Below are positions 23,955 through 35,500 of a stretch of 64,000 nucleotides of DNA, in pieces. Position 1 is the stretch's first letter. Every line of letters begins with the position of its first letter. A program made the translations under genes and the position numbers. The stretch covers positions 806,001-870,000 of the forward strand of contig NC_015953.1 in the NCBI RefSeq assembly GCF_000177195.2, read 5' to 3'. The notes below the pieces were generated by a model, which saw nothing but the letters and a program-made list of their open reading frames with translations, did not search any database and had not been told where the DNA came from. This stretch comes from Streptomyces sp. SirexAA-E. Its GTDB lineage: Bacteria; Actinomycetota; Actinomycetes; Streptomycetales; Streptomycetaceae.

Positions 23955-26900
23955 CGGGTGATCGCCCCCTGGGTCAGCTCGGCAAGGGTCTTGAGGATGC
24001 CGGGCGCGTGCTCGACGGACAGGCAGCTGTAGTGGTCGCCGCCGATGTCGACGATGTCCAGGTCGCCCAGGGTGAGTTCCTCCCAGTAGGTGGTGACGGC
24101 GTCCTTGCTGCCCGGGAAGGGGTACGCGCCGTCGTGGCGCAGGAAGGTGATGTCACCGGCGTACGGCTCGGCGTCGTAGCGGGTGATGGCGAAGACGCTC
24201 TGCCGGAAGGCGAGGAAGAGCCGTGTCATGTGGTCGGGTTCGTAGGTGCCGGCCGAAGCGGGCACCGCCTCGCACATCCGCGCGATGCGAGTGGCGCGGG
24301 GGACGCCGGTCAGCTCCCGGAAGCGGCCCGCGACGTCCGCGAACTCCTCGGGCAGCGCGGCAAGGCCGCCGTCCGGCAGGACGCCGGGGCTGGTGGCCAG
24401 GACCGCGTCGGCCGCCGCGGCCACCCGGTACTGGTCGTCCGGGAAGCCGAGGTCGGCCGGGTCGATGCCCATCATGACGGCGAATGAGTACTCGGCGAGC
24501 AGTTCGTCGTCCAGGCGGAAACGGGGGCTGTGGCTGCTGATGACGGTGAGGCTCTCCACCTCCGCCCCGGCCTCGGCGAGGTTGCGGGCCACCTCGGTGG
24601 CGATCAGGCCGCCCAGGCAGTAGCCGACGACGTGGAAACGGCTGCGGCCGTCGGCCGTCAGGGCGCGGGCGTAGTCGGCCGCCATCCGCTCGATGAGCCC
24701 CTGCGGCGGGGCGGCGAGGAAGCCGTTCAGGTCCGGGACCTCCACGCCCACGACCGCGGCGGTCCCCGGTGAGCGGCGCCGGATCTCGGTGATCAGCGCT
24801 CGGTACGGCATGATCGTCGCGGTTCCGGCGTGCACCAGAACGGTGGTCGGCTCGTCCCCGGAGCGAGCGCCGTGCAGGTGGATCACCGGGTCCGTGCGCA
24901 CGGCACCGGCGGCCGGCGCGTCCCCGGTGCCCGCGAGCCCCCGCAGGAACGCGGCGAGCCCGGCGACCGTCGGGCGGCGCAGCATGTGGCGCAGCACGAC
25001 CTCCCACTCAAGGTCGGCTGCCTCCGGTACGCGTTCACGCAGCAGCCCCACCATGCGAGCGACGAGGAGCGAGTCGCCGCCGAGATCGAAGAAGTCGTCG
25101 TTGCGGGTGACACTCCCGACCGCGAGGAGTTCCGACCACAGCTCGGCGAGGCCGTTCTCCAGGTCGTCCATGGGCTTCTCGTCCACGACGGGCGGGCCGC
25201 TCTCGCGGGGCAGCCAGCTCCGCAGGCACCCTCGGTCGGTCTTGCCGTTGGCCGTGCGGGGCAGGGAGTCGACGACCTGCCACACCGAGGGGAGCATGTA
25301 CTCCGGGAGCCGGGTCGCCGCCGTGCGGGCCAGTTCACCGACCGGGACGTGGTGGCGGTCGTCCTTCAGCGTGGCGAAGAACACCTCCTGGCCGGTCAGG
25401 GCCAGCGCCTCCCGGGCGGCGGGCAACGAGGTGACCTCGGACGCGCCGTGCGCGTCGAGGAGTTCACACCACTGCGCGTGGGTGAGGAAGGACTGCCCTG
25501 TGTGTTCGCGCACGTCGGTCCACGTCCGTCCCGCGACCTCGAGGAACTCCATGGAGACCAGCAGCGGCAGGTTCTCGTCGCGGGTGTTCTCCACGAACAC
25601 GAGCTGTCCGCCCGGGACCAGCAGTTCCCGCAGCCGGCCCACGGCCGCGTCCGCGTCGGCTGCGGCGTGCAGGGTGTTGGCGCAGAGCACCACGTCGAAG
25701 GTGTTGGGCGACAGGTGCTGGGCGCGCGGGTCCTCGTCGACGTCGAAGCGCTGGTAGCGGACCCAGGCGTGATCGGCGAAGCGCTCGCGGGCCTCGTTCA
25801 GGAAGAACGCGGAGGCGTCTGTGAACAGGTAGTCGACGCCGTACTCGGCGAGAGCGGGCACCAGTTCGCCCGTGGTGCCGCCGACGCCGCCGCCCACCTC
25901 CAGAATGCGCAAGCGCTCCTCACCCGTGTGGCAGGCGGCGATCTCGCGCAGCGCGGCGACCACCGCGCGGTTGAGGTGCCGGATGGCGAGGTTGTCCCGG
26001 TAGGCGGCATCCGCGGCCTCGGTCGCCGCGCCGGGGAAGAGGAGCTCCCGGATGCCCGTCTCCCCGGAGACCAGCTCGGGCAGCCGCTCGGCGCAGGTGC
26101 GCATGACGGTGAGCAGTTCCGTGCTCCAGCCGACCTCGTGTTCCAGCTCCGCGGCCCGCCGCCGGCCACGTTCCGCTCGGCTCTCCGGGACGGCGACGAG
26201 ACCGGTGTAGGTGTCGTCGGAGCCGCGGTGCAAGAGGCGGTCGCGTGCTGCCAGAGCGCGCAGCCATCGCCGCACGATGTGCCGGTGGCGGGGCGTGGCA
26301 CGCAGGGCCGTGCCCACCTCCTCGGCCGTACGCGGCGTGCCGTCCGCGAACACCCCGGAGGCGTCGAGGACACGCGTCATCTCCGCGAGGGCCACGTCGT
26401 CGAGGGCGGCCAGGAACTCCTTCAGCCGCGCGGCGTCGACGGCCGCGGCGGCTTCCCGCACGGCGTCGGCCGCGGCCGCGCGCGCCTGTGTCCGCGTCGC
26501 GGGGGTTCCGGCACGGTCCACGTCCGCCGTGCCGTCCTTGCGGGCCGTCTCCACGTATGCGGCAAGGCGTCGGCCTCCGGCCGCCGAGTCGTCGACGATG
26601 ACGGCGCCCGCCGCGACCCGGGCGTGGGCCTGCACGGCGGCCTCGACCTCGGCCAGTTCGACCCGGTAGCCGCGAATCTTGACCTGGGCATCCTCCCGGC
26701 CGAGGAACTCGATGGTGCCGTCGGGGAGGTACCGCCCGAGATCACCGGTGCGGTAGAGCCGCTCCCCGGTGGCGGGGTCGGTGAGGAACCGCTCCGCGGT
26801 GCGGCCCTCGTCACCGAAGTAGCCCAGGGCGACACCGGCACCCCCGATGTACAGCTCGCCCGGCACCCATTCGGGCCGTGGACGCAGGTGCCGGTCGAGC

Positions 26901-29500
26901 ACGGCGAACGTCTGATTGGTCAGCGGGGTGCCGTACGGGACGCTCGGGCGTGCGGTGTCGACCTTGTCGATGGGATGGACGATGGACCAGATCGATCCCT
27001 CGGTCGCTCCGCCGAGGGAGATGACCTCCAACCCGGGAAGGAGTTCGCGAGCCTGGTCCGGCAGGGCGACCGGTATCCAGTCGCCGGATATCAGGGCGAG
27101 ACGCAGCGAGGCGTCGTCCGTGGGGGGCACGGAGCGAAGCCAGTCGCACAGCATGTGGAGCTGGCCGGGGACGGAGTTCCACACCGTGACGCCGAAGTCG
27201 CGGACCAGCTCGGCCCAGTGGGAGGGGTCGCCGCGCCGGTCGGCGTGGGGCAGGACGAGGGTGGCACCGACGGCAAGCGGTCCGAACAGGTCGTAGACGG
27301 AGAGGTCGAAGCCGAGCCCCGCGATACCGAGGACCCGGTCGCGCCCGGTGACGGTGAAGCGGCGGTTGATGTCTTCGACGGTGTTGAGGGCGGCTCGGTG
27401 GCTGATCATCACGCCCTTGGGCGTCCCGGTGGAGCCCGAGGTGTAGATGATGTACGCGAGGTCGTCCGGGTCGCGCCGAGCCGCGGTCTCACCGGGCGTG
27501 GCCACGGCGTCCTCGGGGAGCAGGTCGACGGCGAGTGCCGTGACGTCCGCCGGGAGGTCGTCGATCTCGGCCAGCCAGGACTGGGTGAGGACCGTGCGGA
27601 CGCCCGAGTCAGCGATGATCGTGTCCCGGCGGGCCGGTGGCTGGGCCGTGTCGACGGGCAGATAGGCACCGCCCGCCATGAGCGTGCCGAAGACGGCGAC
27701 GACCTGCTCCCAGCCCTTGTCCGCCCAGATCGCCACGGGCTCCCGGGGGCGCAGTCCGGACTCGGTCAGCGCCTCGGCGAGAACGCTCGCCCGGGCCACG
27801 AGCTCCCGGTAGGTGAGGGCCCGTTCGGGAGTACGGACCGCGATGGCCTGCGGTGTGGCCCGGGCCTGGGCGAGTACGGGTTCGTGCAGGAGGGCGTCCG
27901 GCAGAGGCCCCCCGGTCGCGTTGACCGCATCGCGGCGCACCGCCTGTACCTCGGGAAGCGGGATACGTGCCGGTGCGTCCCACGCGGCATCGCCGGCTTC
28001 GCCCTCGGCCGACAGGGCCCGTACGAGTGCCGTGTACGCCTCGAACATGGCGTCGGCCACCCCGTGGGCGAGCGCGCCCTCGCGGATGTCCCAGGACAGG
28101 CTCAGCGTGTCGCCGCGGTGCATGACCTGGCAGTCGAGCCACACCTGCGGGGTCCGGGTCAGGGCGTACGTCACCTCGGGAGGCACGCCCTCGGAGGTGG
28201 CGCCGGTGCCCAGTGCGCTGGTGAAGACGACCGGCATCAGCACCGGGGCGCCGGCCCTGCGGGACAGCTCGGCAAGCACATCGGAACCGGTGAACAGGGG
28301 ATGCGCGAGGTCGTCCAGGAGCTGCGCTCCGACGGAACGCGTCCGCTCCGCGAAGGCGGCGGGCTGGTCCAGGTCCACGGCGAGCAGTTCCAGCGACGTG
28401 AAGTCTCCGACCAGGCGGCCGATGTCCTCGTGCAGTTCGGGGCGGTCCACCGTGGGCACGTTGAGCATGAAGCGGCTGGTACGCGACCAGCGGGCGACCG
28501 TCTCGGCGTACGCGGTGAGCAGCGCGGTGGAGAGGGTCAGCCCGCGCCGCGCGGCCCTCTCGGTGAGACGGTCCCGGTCGGCCGCGGGCAACAGGACCTC
28601 CAGCCTGCGGAAGGTGACGGAGTCTGCGGAAGCCGGTGTTCGGGCCGTCTCCCCCGGGTCGCCGACGGCCGCCTCCCAGGCTTCGGCAAGGGGCAGCTCG
28701 GGCGCGGGCGGCAGGGTGTCGAGCCGTTCGGTCCAGTAGGCGCGGTCGCGGGTGAGCGCGCCGGAGTCGGCGAGGGCGCGGCGGGCCAGGACGTAGTCGC
28801 GGAAGGCGATCCGGGGTGCCTCGGAGAGGGGTTCACCGCCGTAGCTCCGCTGGAACTCCGCGAGCAGGATGCGCAGGCTGGCGTGGTCGACGACCAGCAT
28901 GTCGAAGGAGAGGTGGAGCACGGCCCGCTCCGCGGTCCGGCTCACGTGCGCCTCGAAGAGCGGCCACCGGTCGGTGGGTGCCTCGCGGGCGGACAGCCGC
29001 GCCCGGGTGTGTGCCACCTGCGCCTCGGCGGCGTCCGGTGCCAGGGTGGTCAGGTCGTCGGCTTCGACGACGAGGGAGGGTACGTCGGCCAGGACCTGCT
29101 GGTAGCCGTCGTTGTGGATGACGGCGCGGAGCATGTCATGCCGCCGGACCAGCTCCCGCCACGACGCGGTGACACGGTCCACGTCCAGGTCGGGATATTC
29201 GAGTTCGACGTAGGCGTGGCAGCCGACGCCGCCGTAGGCGTAGGCGCCGGTGCGGCCGATCAGGTAGGCGGCCTGGACGTCCGTCAGCGGGAAGGGCGCG
29301 TGGCAGTTGTCCGGGTCGGCCCGCAGCGTCGGTTCCTCCGCCTCCAGGTGGCGCAGGACGGCTTCCTTGTGGGTCCGCAGTTCGGCTCGGTGGTCCTCGG
29401 TGAGGCGGCCCTGCGGGGCGCGGAAGCGCAGTTGTCCGTCCTGGGCCCACAGCACCACGCCTTCGTCGGCGTAACGGGCCAGCAGTTCAGCGATGTTCAC
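23951..29500 (-). CDS. Non-ribosomal peptide synthetase 2 (TubC-Cy-A-MT-PCP-TE)
   Basis: 1849 residues, the terminating module. Residues 1-52 are a TubC-type docking domain. Cy (about 65-480) has DMLVVDHAS, the DxxxxDxxS cyclisation motif. The A domain (from about 520) has YTSGSTGTPKG; its specificity residues read D-L-Y-N-L-S-L-I-W-K, the cysteine code. A methyltransferase (about 1130-1370, EVGGGVGGTTGEL) is embedded in the A domain before its C-terminal piece (NGKTDR), as in pyochelin PchF. PCP follows (FFDLGGDSLL), then TE (about 1545-1845). The TE nucleophile is a Cys (VVGYCLGGLIA) where most have Ser. Expected work: condense and cyclise the last cysteine, N-methylate a reduced ring, release the acid. 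GTG start overlaps the NRPS1 stop. Confidence 0.95.
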   Translation of the reverse strand: MNIAELLARYADEGVVLWAQDGQLRFRAPQGRLTEDHRAELRTHKEAVLRHLEAEEPTLRADPDNCHAPFPLTDVQAAYLIGRTGAYAYGGVGCHAYVELEYPDLDVDRVTASWRELVRRHDMLRAVIHNDGYQQVLADVPSLVVEADDLTTLAPDAAEAQVAHTRARLSAREAPTDRWPLFEAHVSRTAERAVLHLSFDMLVVDHASLRILLAEFQRSYGGEPLSEAPRIAFRDYVLARRALADSGALTRDRAYWTERLDTLPPAPELPLAEAWEAAVGDPGETARTPASADSVTFRRLEVLLPAADRDRLTERAARRGLTLSTALLTAYAETVARWSRTSRFMLNVPTVDRPELHEDIGRLVGDFTSLELLAVDLDQPAAFAERTRSVGAQLLDDLAHPLFTGSDVLAELSRRAGAPVLMPVVFTSALGTGATSEGVPPEVTYALTRTPQVWLDCQVMHRGDTLSLSWDIREGALAHGVADAMFEAYTALVRALSAEGEAGDAAWDAPARIPLPEVQAVRRDAVNATGGPLPDALLHEPVLAQARATPQAIAVRTPERALTYRELVARASVLAEALTESGLRPREPVAIWADKGWEQVVAVFGTLMAGGAYLPVDTAQPPARRDTIIADSGVRTVLTQSWLAEIDDLPADVTALAVDLLPEDAVATPGETAARRDPDDLAYIIYTSGSTGTPKGVMISHRAALNTVEDINRRFTVTGRDRVLGIAGLGFDLSVYDLFGPLAVGATLVLPHADRRGDPSHWAELVRDFGVTVWNSVPGQLHMLCDWLRSVPPTDDASLRLALISGDWIPVALPDQARELLPGLEVISLGGATEGSIWSIVHPIDKVDTARPSVPYGTPLTNQTFAVLDRHLRPRPEWVPGELYIGGAGVALGYFGDEGRTAERFLTDPATGERLYRTGDLGRYLPDGTIEFLGREDAQVKIRGYRVELAEVEAAVQAHARVAAGAVIVDDSAAGGRRLAAYVETARKDGTADVDRAGTPATRTQARAAAADAVREAAAAVDAARLKEFLAALDDVALAEMTRVLDASGVFADGTPRTAEEVGTALRATPRHRHIVRRWLRALAARDRLLHRGSDDTYTGLVAVPESRAERGRRRAAELEHEVGWSTELLTVMRTCAERLPELVSGETGIRELLFPGAATEAADAAYRDNLAIRHLNRAVVAALREIAACHTGEERLRILEVGGGVGGTTGELVPALAEYGVDYLFTDASAFFLNEARERFADHAWVRYQRFDVDEDPRAQHLSPNTFDVVLCANTLHAAADADAAVGRLRELLVPGGQLVFVENTRDENLPLLVSMEFLEVAGRTWTDVREHTGQSFLTHAQWCELLDAHGASEVTSLPAAREALALTGQEVFFATLKDDRHHVPVGELARTAATRLPEYMLPSVWQVVDSLPRTANGKTDRGCLRSWLPRESGPPVVDEKPMDDLENGLAELWSELLAVGSVTRNDDFFDLGGDSLLVARMVGLLRERVPEAADLEWEVVLRHMLRRPTVAGLAAFLRGLAGTGDAPAAGAVRTDPVIHLHGARSGDEPTTVLVHAGTATIMPYRALITEIRRRSPGTAAVVGVEVPDLNGFLAAPPQGLIERMAADYARALTADGRSRFHVVGYCLGGLIATEVARNLAEAGAEVESLTVISSHSPRFRLDDELLAEYSFAVMMGIDPADLGFPDDQYRVAAAADAVLATSPGVLPDGGLAALPEEFADVAGRFRELTGVPRATRIARMCEAVPASAGTYEPDHMTRLFLAFRQSVFAITRYDAEPYAGDITFLRHDGAYPFPGSKDAVTTYWEELTLGDLDIVDIGGDHYSCLSVEHAPGILKTLAELTQGAITR

Positions 29501-32500
29501 AGCTCTCCGGTCTCGTAGGCGGTCCCGTGGGCCGCCGGCGTTCGGGTGATGTCCGCGGCGAGCGCGGCGATGGTCGGTGCGGCGAAGAAGCGCCGGGCGG
29601 GCACGGTGGCCCCGAGGCGGCGCTCCATCGCGGTGAGCAGGCGCAGGGCGGTGAGGCTGTCGCCGCCCGCGGTGAAGAAGTTGGCGTTACGGTCGGGCGT
29701 CCAGTGCGGCAGGTGCTCGCTCCACAGACCGGCAAGGGCCGTCTCGGTCTCCCCGTGCGGTGGTTCGGCCACGGCGGACACCGTTTCCGGTCCCGTCAGA
29801 GCGGCCAGGGCGCCCCGGTCGACCTTGCCGTTCGCGGTGAGCGGCAGGGACGGCAGCGTCTGGATACGGGCGGGAACCGCGTAGACGGGCACGCGCTCGG
29901 CCAGCAGGGCGAAGAGGCTCCGGGTGAGGTCTTCGGTATCCCGCACTGTCGGGCCGACGGACTCCGTGGATGTCCGCTCGTGCGGTACGACGAAGGCGGC
30001 CAGGCGCTTCGCGGTACGCTCCCCTACCGCCACGACCGCGGCTCGGGCGACGGCCGGGTGAGACTCCAGCGCGGCCTCGATCTCACCGGCCTCGACGCGG
30101 TGGCCGGCGATCTTCAACTGGCTGTCGAGGCGGCCCATGAATTCCAGCAGGCCGTCTCCCCGGAACCGGCCCAGGTCACCGGTCCGATACCAGCGCTGCC
30201 CGTCCCGTCGGACGAACTTCTCGGCGGTGCGGACGGGGTCGGCCAGGTAGCCGCGGGCCAGTCCCGCACCGCCGATCCACAGTTCGCCGGGCGTCCAGTC
30301 GGGGCAGTCCCGTCCGTCCCGGTCGACCACGCGGTAGTGCTGCCCGGTCAGGGGGCGGCCGTAGGGGATGGAGACCCACCCGGGGTCCGGCTCCTCGACG
30401 GTGAGCGTGTTGGACCAGATGGCGGCCTCGGTCGCGCCGCCCATCGCGACGAAGGCGCAGGGGCGCGCGGTGCGTGCCCGCAGGCGGCCGGGCAGGTCGA
30501 GCCCGATCCAGTCGCCGGAGACCAGTGCGGTCCGCAGCCCCGCGATGCGCCCGCCTTCCGGCGCCTCCTGCTCGTCGGCGTCGAGGAGCAGGTCGAGGAG
30601 GGCCGGGACGGTGTTCCAGACGGTCACCCCGTGACGGTCCAGCAGGCTCGGCCAGCGGGCCGGTTCCCGACGCTGGTCCTCGGTGGGAAGGAGGAGGGAG
30701 CCGCCCGCGCCGAGCATCCCGAAGATGTCGTACACGGACAGGTCGAAGTCCAGCGACGACAGGGCGAAGACCCGGTCGTCGTCGCCGATGCCGTGCCGGG
30801 CGTTGATGTCCGCGATCGTGTTCCAGGCGGCCGCGTGGGTGATCTCCACCCCCTTCGGCTCACCGGTGGAACCCGAGGTGAAGATGACGTAGGCGAGTGC
30901 TTCGGTAGACGTTTCCGACGGTGCGGGCAGCGGATCGAGGGCCTGTGTGTCCGTTACGGACAGAGCGCGGGGAGCCGTTCCCCCCGGAGCGGGCCAGTGG
31001 CCAACGACGACCTGGAAGGCTGCGGTGGCGTGCACCCTCTCCAGCCGTGCGGCGGGCTGTTCGAGGCTCAGCGGTACGTAGGCGGCGCCGGCCGCGAGGA
31101 CACCGAGGACCGCGGCGACCTGCTCCGGCCCCTTGGGCAGGGTCACCGCGACCAGTTCGCCCGGAGTCACGCCGGCGTCACCGAGCGCGGCGGCTGTGCG
31201 CAGCGCCTGGTCGGCGAGGACTCCGTACGTCACCTTCTCCCCCGCGGCCGTGACGAGTGCGGTCCGGTCGGGCACGGCCTCGGCGTGGGCGAAGAACGCC
31301 GCGTGCAGCGGGCGCGGGGCCACCGGCTCCAGGGCGGCCTCCCGTGCGACGGCGGCCCGCCGTTCCATGTGGGAAGCGGGCAGCAGGTCGGGCAACGGCG
31401 CGTCCCAGTCACCGGCGACGACGTACCCCAGCAGCCTCTCGTAGGCGCCGAACATCGCGTCCAGCACGCCCTCGGGGAAGAGTTCCTCCACAGCGTCCCA
31501 GGTGACGACCAGGTTCCCGGACTCTTCGGTGACCTGGTTGTCCAAGCACACCTGCGGGGACTGCGAGATGCCCCAGACCTTCGCGGGGAAGCCTGAGCCG
31601 GGTCCGGCCAGCGTCGCGTCACCGACTCCGACGGCACTGGTGAACACCACGGGCGCGGCAGCGTCCACGGTGCCCGTACGGCGACCGAACTCCCTCAGCA
31701 GCCAGTCGATCGGGACGTTCAGGTGGTCCAGGTCCTCCGCCTGGCGGCGTTGCAGTGCCTCGGCCGCCGCCAGCCAGGACGCTCCGTCGCGCCGGTGCCC
31801 CGCCGGCGAGAGGGAGGTGAAGTCACCCAGAACCCGGTGGATGTGGGGGTGGACGTCGCGGCGGTTGAAGAGGGTGAGCGTGACGGTCAGCGCGTCCGTC
31901 CCGCTCCAGGCCTCCAGGACCTCCGCGTACAGGGCCAGCAGGACGGTGGACGGGGTGAGGCCGTGCCGGGCCGCCTCTCGCTTGACGGCCTGCCAGTCCT
32001 CGGCGGGCAGGCTCAGCCGGCGCCGGGTGAAGGCGGGCACGTCGAGGGTCGCCGGGTCCCGGTCGAGAGGCAGGGCCGGCGGGGGCGGGAGTTCGGACAG
32101 CCGCTTGCGCCAGTGGGCGCGGGCCGGCTCGGCCGACTCCGGGTCGGTGGGGAGTCCGGTGAGGTAGTCGCGGAACGACACGTCGACGGGCGGCAGTTCA
32201 TGCTCGGGGTCGGCGTGGAGCGCGTTCAGTTCGGCGTAGAGCGTGGTGATGGAGAGGGCGTCGAGGACCAGGTAGTCCAGACCGATGCCGATGCGTGTGC
32301 GGGCGGCGCCCCCGTCGTGGTATCGCACCGCCTCGACCGCGAAGAGGGGCCACCGGGCGGGGTCGCGCACCTGCTGGGACAGACGGGCGCGCAGGCCGGC
32401 CAGCGCCTCGGGCGCGTCGCCGTCCGGGACGTCCGCCACCGGGATGCGGAAGGGCGGTGTATCGGGCAGGACACGCTGGTGTCCGTCCTCCACGACCGCG

Positions 32501-35500
32501 CGGAGCATGCCGTGCCGGCGGATCAGGGTGTTCCAGGCGTGCTCCAGTCGGTCGAGGTCGACGTCCGCGCCGTCGAACTCGGTGTAGTGCCAGGTGCCGA
32601 CGCCTCCGAGGGTGAAACGGGGGTCGCGGCCGGTGTGGTAGGCGGACTGGACGTCCGTGAGTGGGAAGGGCTCGTGGGCGCGGTCCGGGTCGGGCACGAG
32701 GACCGGCGCGGTGGCGGGTACGGGCTGTGCGTCGGTGGCCGCCCGGGGGCGCAGCGTCCCGCAGAAGTGCCGCAGCACGGGGTGGGCGAAGAGGTCGGCC
32801 ACGCGCGCGCCGGAGAATCCGGCGGCACGCAGCCGGCCGATCATCCGGGTCGCGACGAGCGAGTCCCCGCCGAGCAGGAAGAAGCTGCTCTCCCGGCCCA
32901 CTTCGGGCACGTCGAGCAGTTCGGCCCACTCGGCCGCCACCGCGGTCTCCACCGGTCCGACCGGGGCCGAGGCGCGGGGACCGTCGTCCCCGGCCGCCTC
33001 GGTCAGCGCCCGGCGCACGGCCGCCCGGTCCAGCTTTCCGTTGGCGGTCAGCGGCAGGTTCCGCAGGACGAGCAGTCGCTCGGGGACCATGTAGGCGGGA
33101 AGACGCTGCGCCGCCCGCAGGCGTACCCGGTCGGGATCCGGTGCCTCGCCGGCGGCTGACACGGCGGCTGCGAGGTGCCGTGCGGGAGTGTCGAGGACAC
33201 AGGCGACCGCGTGCAGCACGGCGGGGTCGTCCTCCAGGGCGGACTCGACCTCGCCGAGCTCGATCCGGTGACCGCCGATCTTCACCTGGTGATCGGCACG
33301 GCCGAGGAATTCCAGTACGCCGTCGGGCCGGTAGCGGGCCAGGTCGCCGCTGCGGTACCAGCGTTCGCCGTCGTATTCGACGAAACGTTCGGCGGTGCGT
33401 TCGGGGTCCGCGCGGTAGCCGTTGGCCACACCGGGTCCGCCGATCCACAGCTCGCCGGGGACGAGGTCCGGGCAGTCGCGCCCCCGTCCGTCCACGACCC
33501 GGGCCCGCATGTTGCGCAGCGGAACGCCGTAGGGGACGGACTTCCAGGCGGGATCGGTCTCCTCGACCTCGAACACCGTGGAGTGGACGGCGGCCTCCGT
33601 CATGCCGCCGAGCGCCACGAAACGGCAGCCGGGCACGAGGGCACGCAGTCTGCGGGGCTGGTCGAGGCCGACCCAGTCCCCGCCGAGCAGGACCATGCGC
33701 AGGCAGTCGCCGAGACCCTCGTCCTCGCCTGCGGCCAACAGCAGGTCCAACAGGGCGGGCACGCACTGCACCAGTGTCACCCCGTGCGTACGCACCAGGT
33801 GGGCCCAGTGGTGGGCATCCCGGCGGTGCTCCTGTCCTACGGTCACCACCTGACCGCCGAGCGACAGCGGGGCGAAGATGTCCCAGGTGGCGAGGTCGAA
33901 GTCGAGCGCGGAGATCGCGAGGGCCCGGTCCGCGGGGCCGAGTCCGAGCTGCGCCTCCATCGCCTCGACGGTGTTGACGACCGCGCGGTGCGACACCTCG
34001 ACGCCCTTGGGCAGCCCGGTGGAGCCGGATGTGAACAGCACGTAGGCGGGCAGGGCGGGGTCCGGCCGGACGACTGGGGCGGGTTCGTGCGTTCGGGCGT
34101 CCTCCAGGAGCAGCACCGGGGCCGCGGAGACCGTCTGGCAGAGCGGCGCGTGTTCCCGGTCGGTGAGCACGGCGGAGGCGCCCGCCATGGAGTGGATGCG
34201 TCCGCGCCGTACGGCGGGTTGCTCGACGCCGACGGGGGCGTATGCGGCGCCCGCGGCCAGGATGCCGAGGACGGCGGTGATCTGGTCCGCGCTCCTGGGC
34301 AGCGTGAGCGCGACGGTGTCGCCCTCACGCACGCCGTGGCCGCGCAGCAGCGCGGCGATCCTCCGCGCGGAGTCGGCGAGTTCGCCGTAGGTGAGGGTGT
34401 CGCCACCGGTGCGGACGACCGCGACGCGGCGCGGGTCGGTCTCGGCTAGCTGGAAGAAGCGGGTGTGCAGAGCGCGGTCGGGCACGGGCGTGGGGGGCAG
34501 CGCCGCCACCGCGCGCCCCGGCAGGACGTCGGGGGCCAGCAGGCCGTCCACCGGCCGGGCCCAGGTGTCGGGGTCCGTGATCAGACGGGTGATGAGGCCG
34601 CGGTACGCGTCGAACGCGGCGTCGGGCACCCGGGCCTCGAATACGCCGTCGCGCACGTCCCAGTTGAGGAGGAGGCCGCCGTCGAGTTCGGTGACCTGGG
34701 CGTCCAGGTGGACCTGGGGGCCCTGGGAGATGATCCAGGAGGGGCGGCCGAAGGACTTCTGGACGTCCTGCTCGAAGATTTCGCCCAGTCCGATGGCGCT
34801 GGTGTAGACGACCGGGGCCAGCACCGGGGCTCCCTCGGCGCGGGCGAGGTCGCGCAGGACCTCGACGCCGCCGTACGCGCCGTGGGAGATGCCTTCCTGA
34901 AGGCGTTCCTGAAGACCGCGGGCTTGCCGGGAGAACGGCAGGGACTGGCTCATGTCCGTGTCGAGCAGGACCGAGCTGCTGAAGTCCCCGACCAGACCGG
35001 CCACATCCGGGGTGAACATCTCGCGGTCGAACAGGGGGAGGTTGAGCAGGAAGCGGCGACTGTCGCTCCAGGCGGCGATGACCTCGGCGAAGGCGGTGGC
35101 AAGGGCAGCGGCGGGGGTGATGCCGTGCCGTCGTGCGGCGCCGATCAGTGCCGCTTTGTCGGCGGGGCCCAGCCAGTGGTGCAGGCGGCGCGAGTGGGTG
35201 AGCGTGGTGTCGTCGGCGCTGACGGGGGTCAGCGGGTCGACGGTCGTCGGCAGGCGCGGCGCACGGGGCAGCTCCGGCAGGCGCTCGCGCCACCAGGCCG
35301 CGTGCCGCTCGCGTTCCGTCCTCCGTCGGGCGTCATGCTCCGCGAGGTACGTGCGGTAGTCGAGGCCGAGTGCGGGGGGCTGGTCGTCGGGACAGTCGTA
35401 GAGGCGGCGCAGATCGGACAGGAGGACGCGCAGACTCAGAGCGTCGCCGGCCATCATGTCCAGGTCGATCTGCAGCCGCGTCCGCCCGTCGGGGAGCAGG

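Noticed and set aside
24830..29518. 1562-codon open frame on the plus strand opposite NRPS2
   Set aside because: It is the antisense shadow of a GC-rich NRPS gene; composition is Gly/Val/Arg/Asp-rich with no domain matches.
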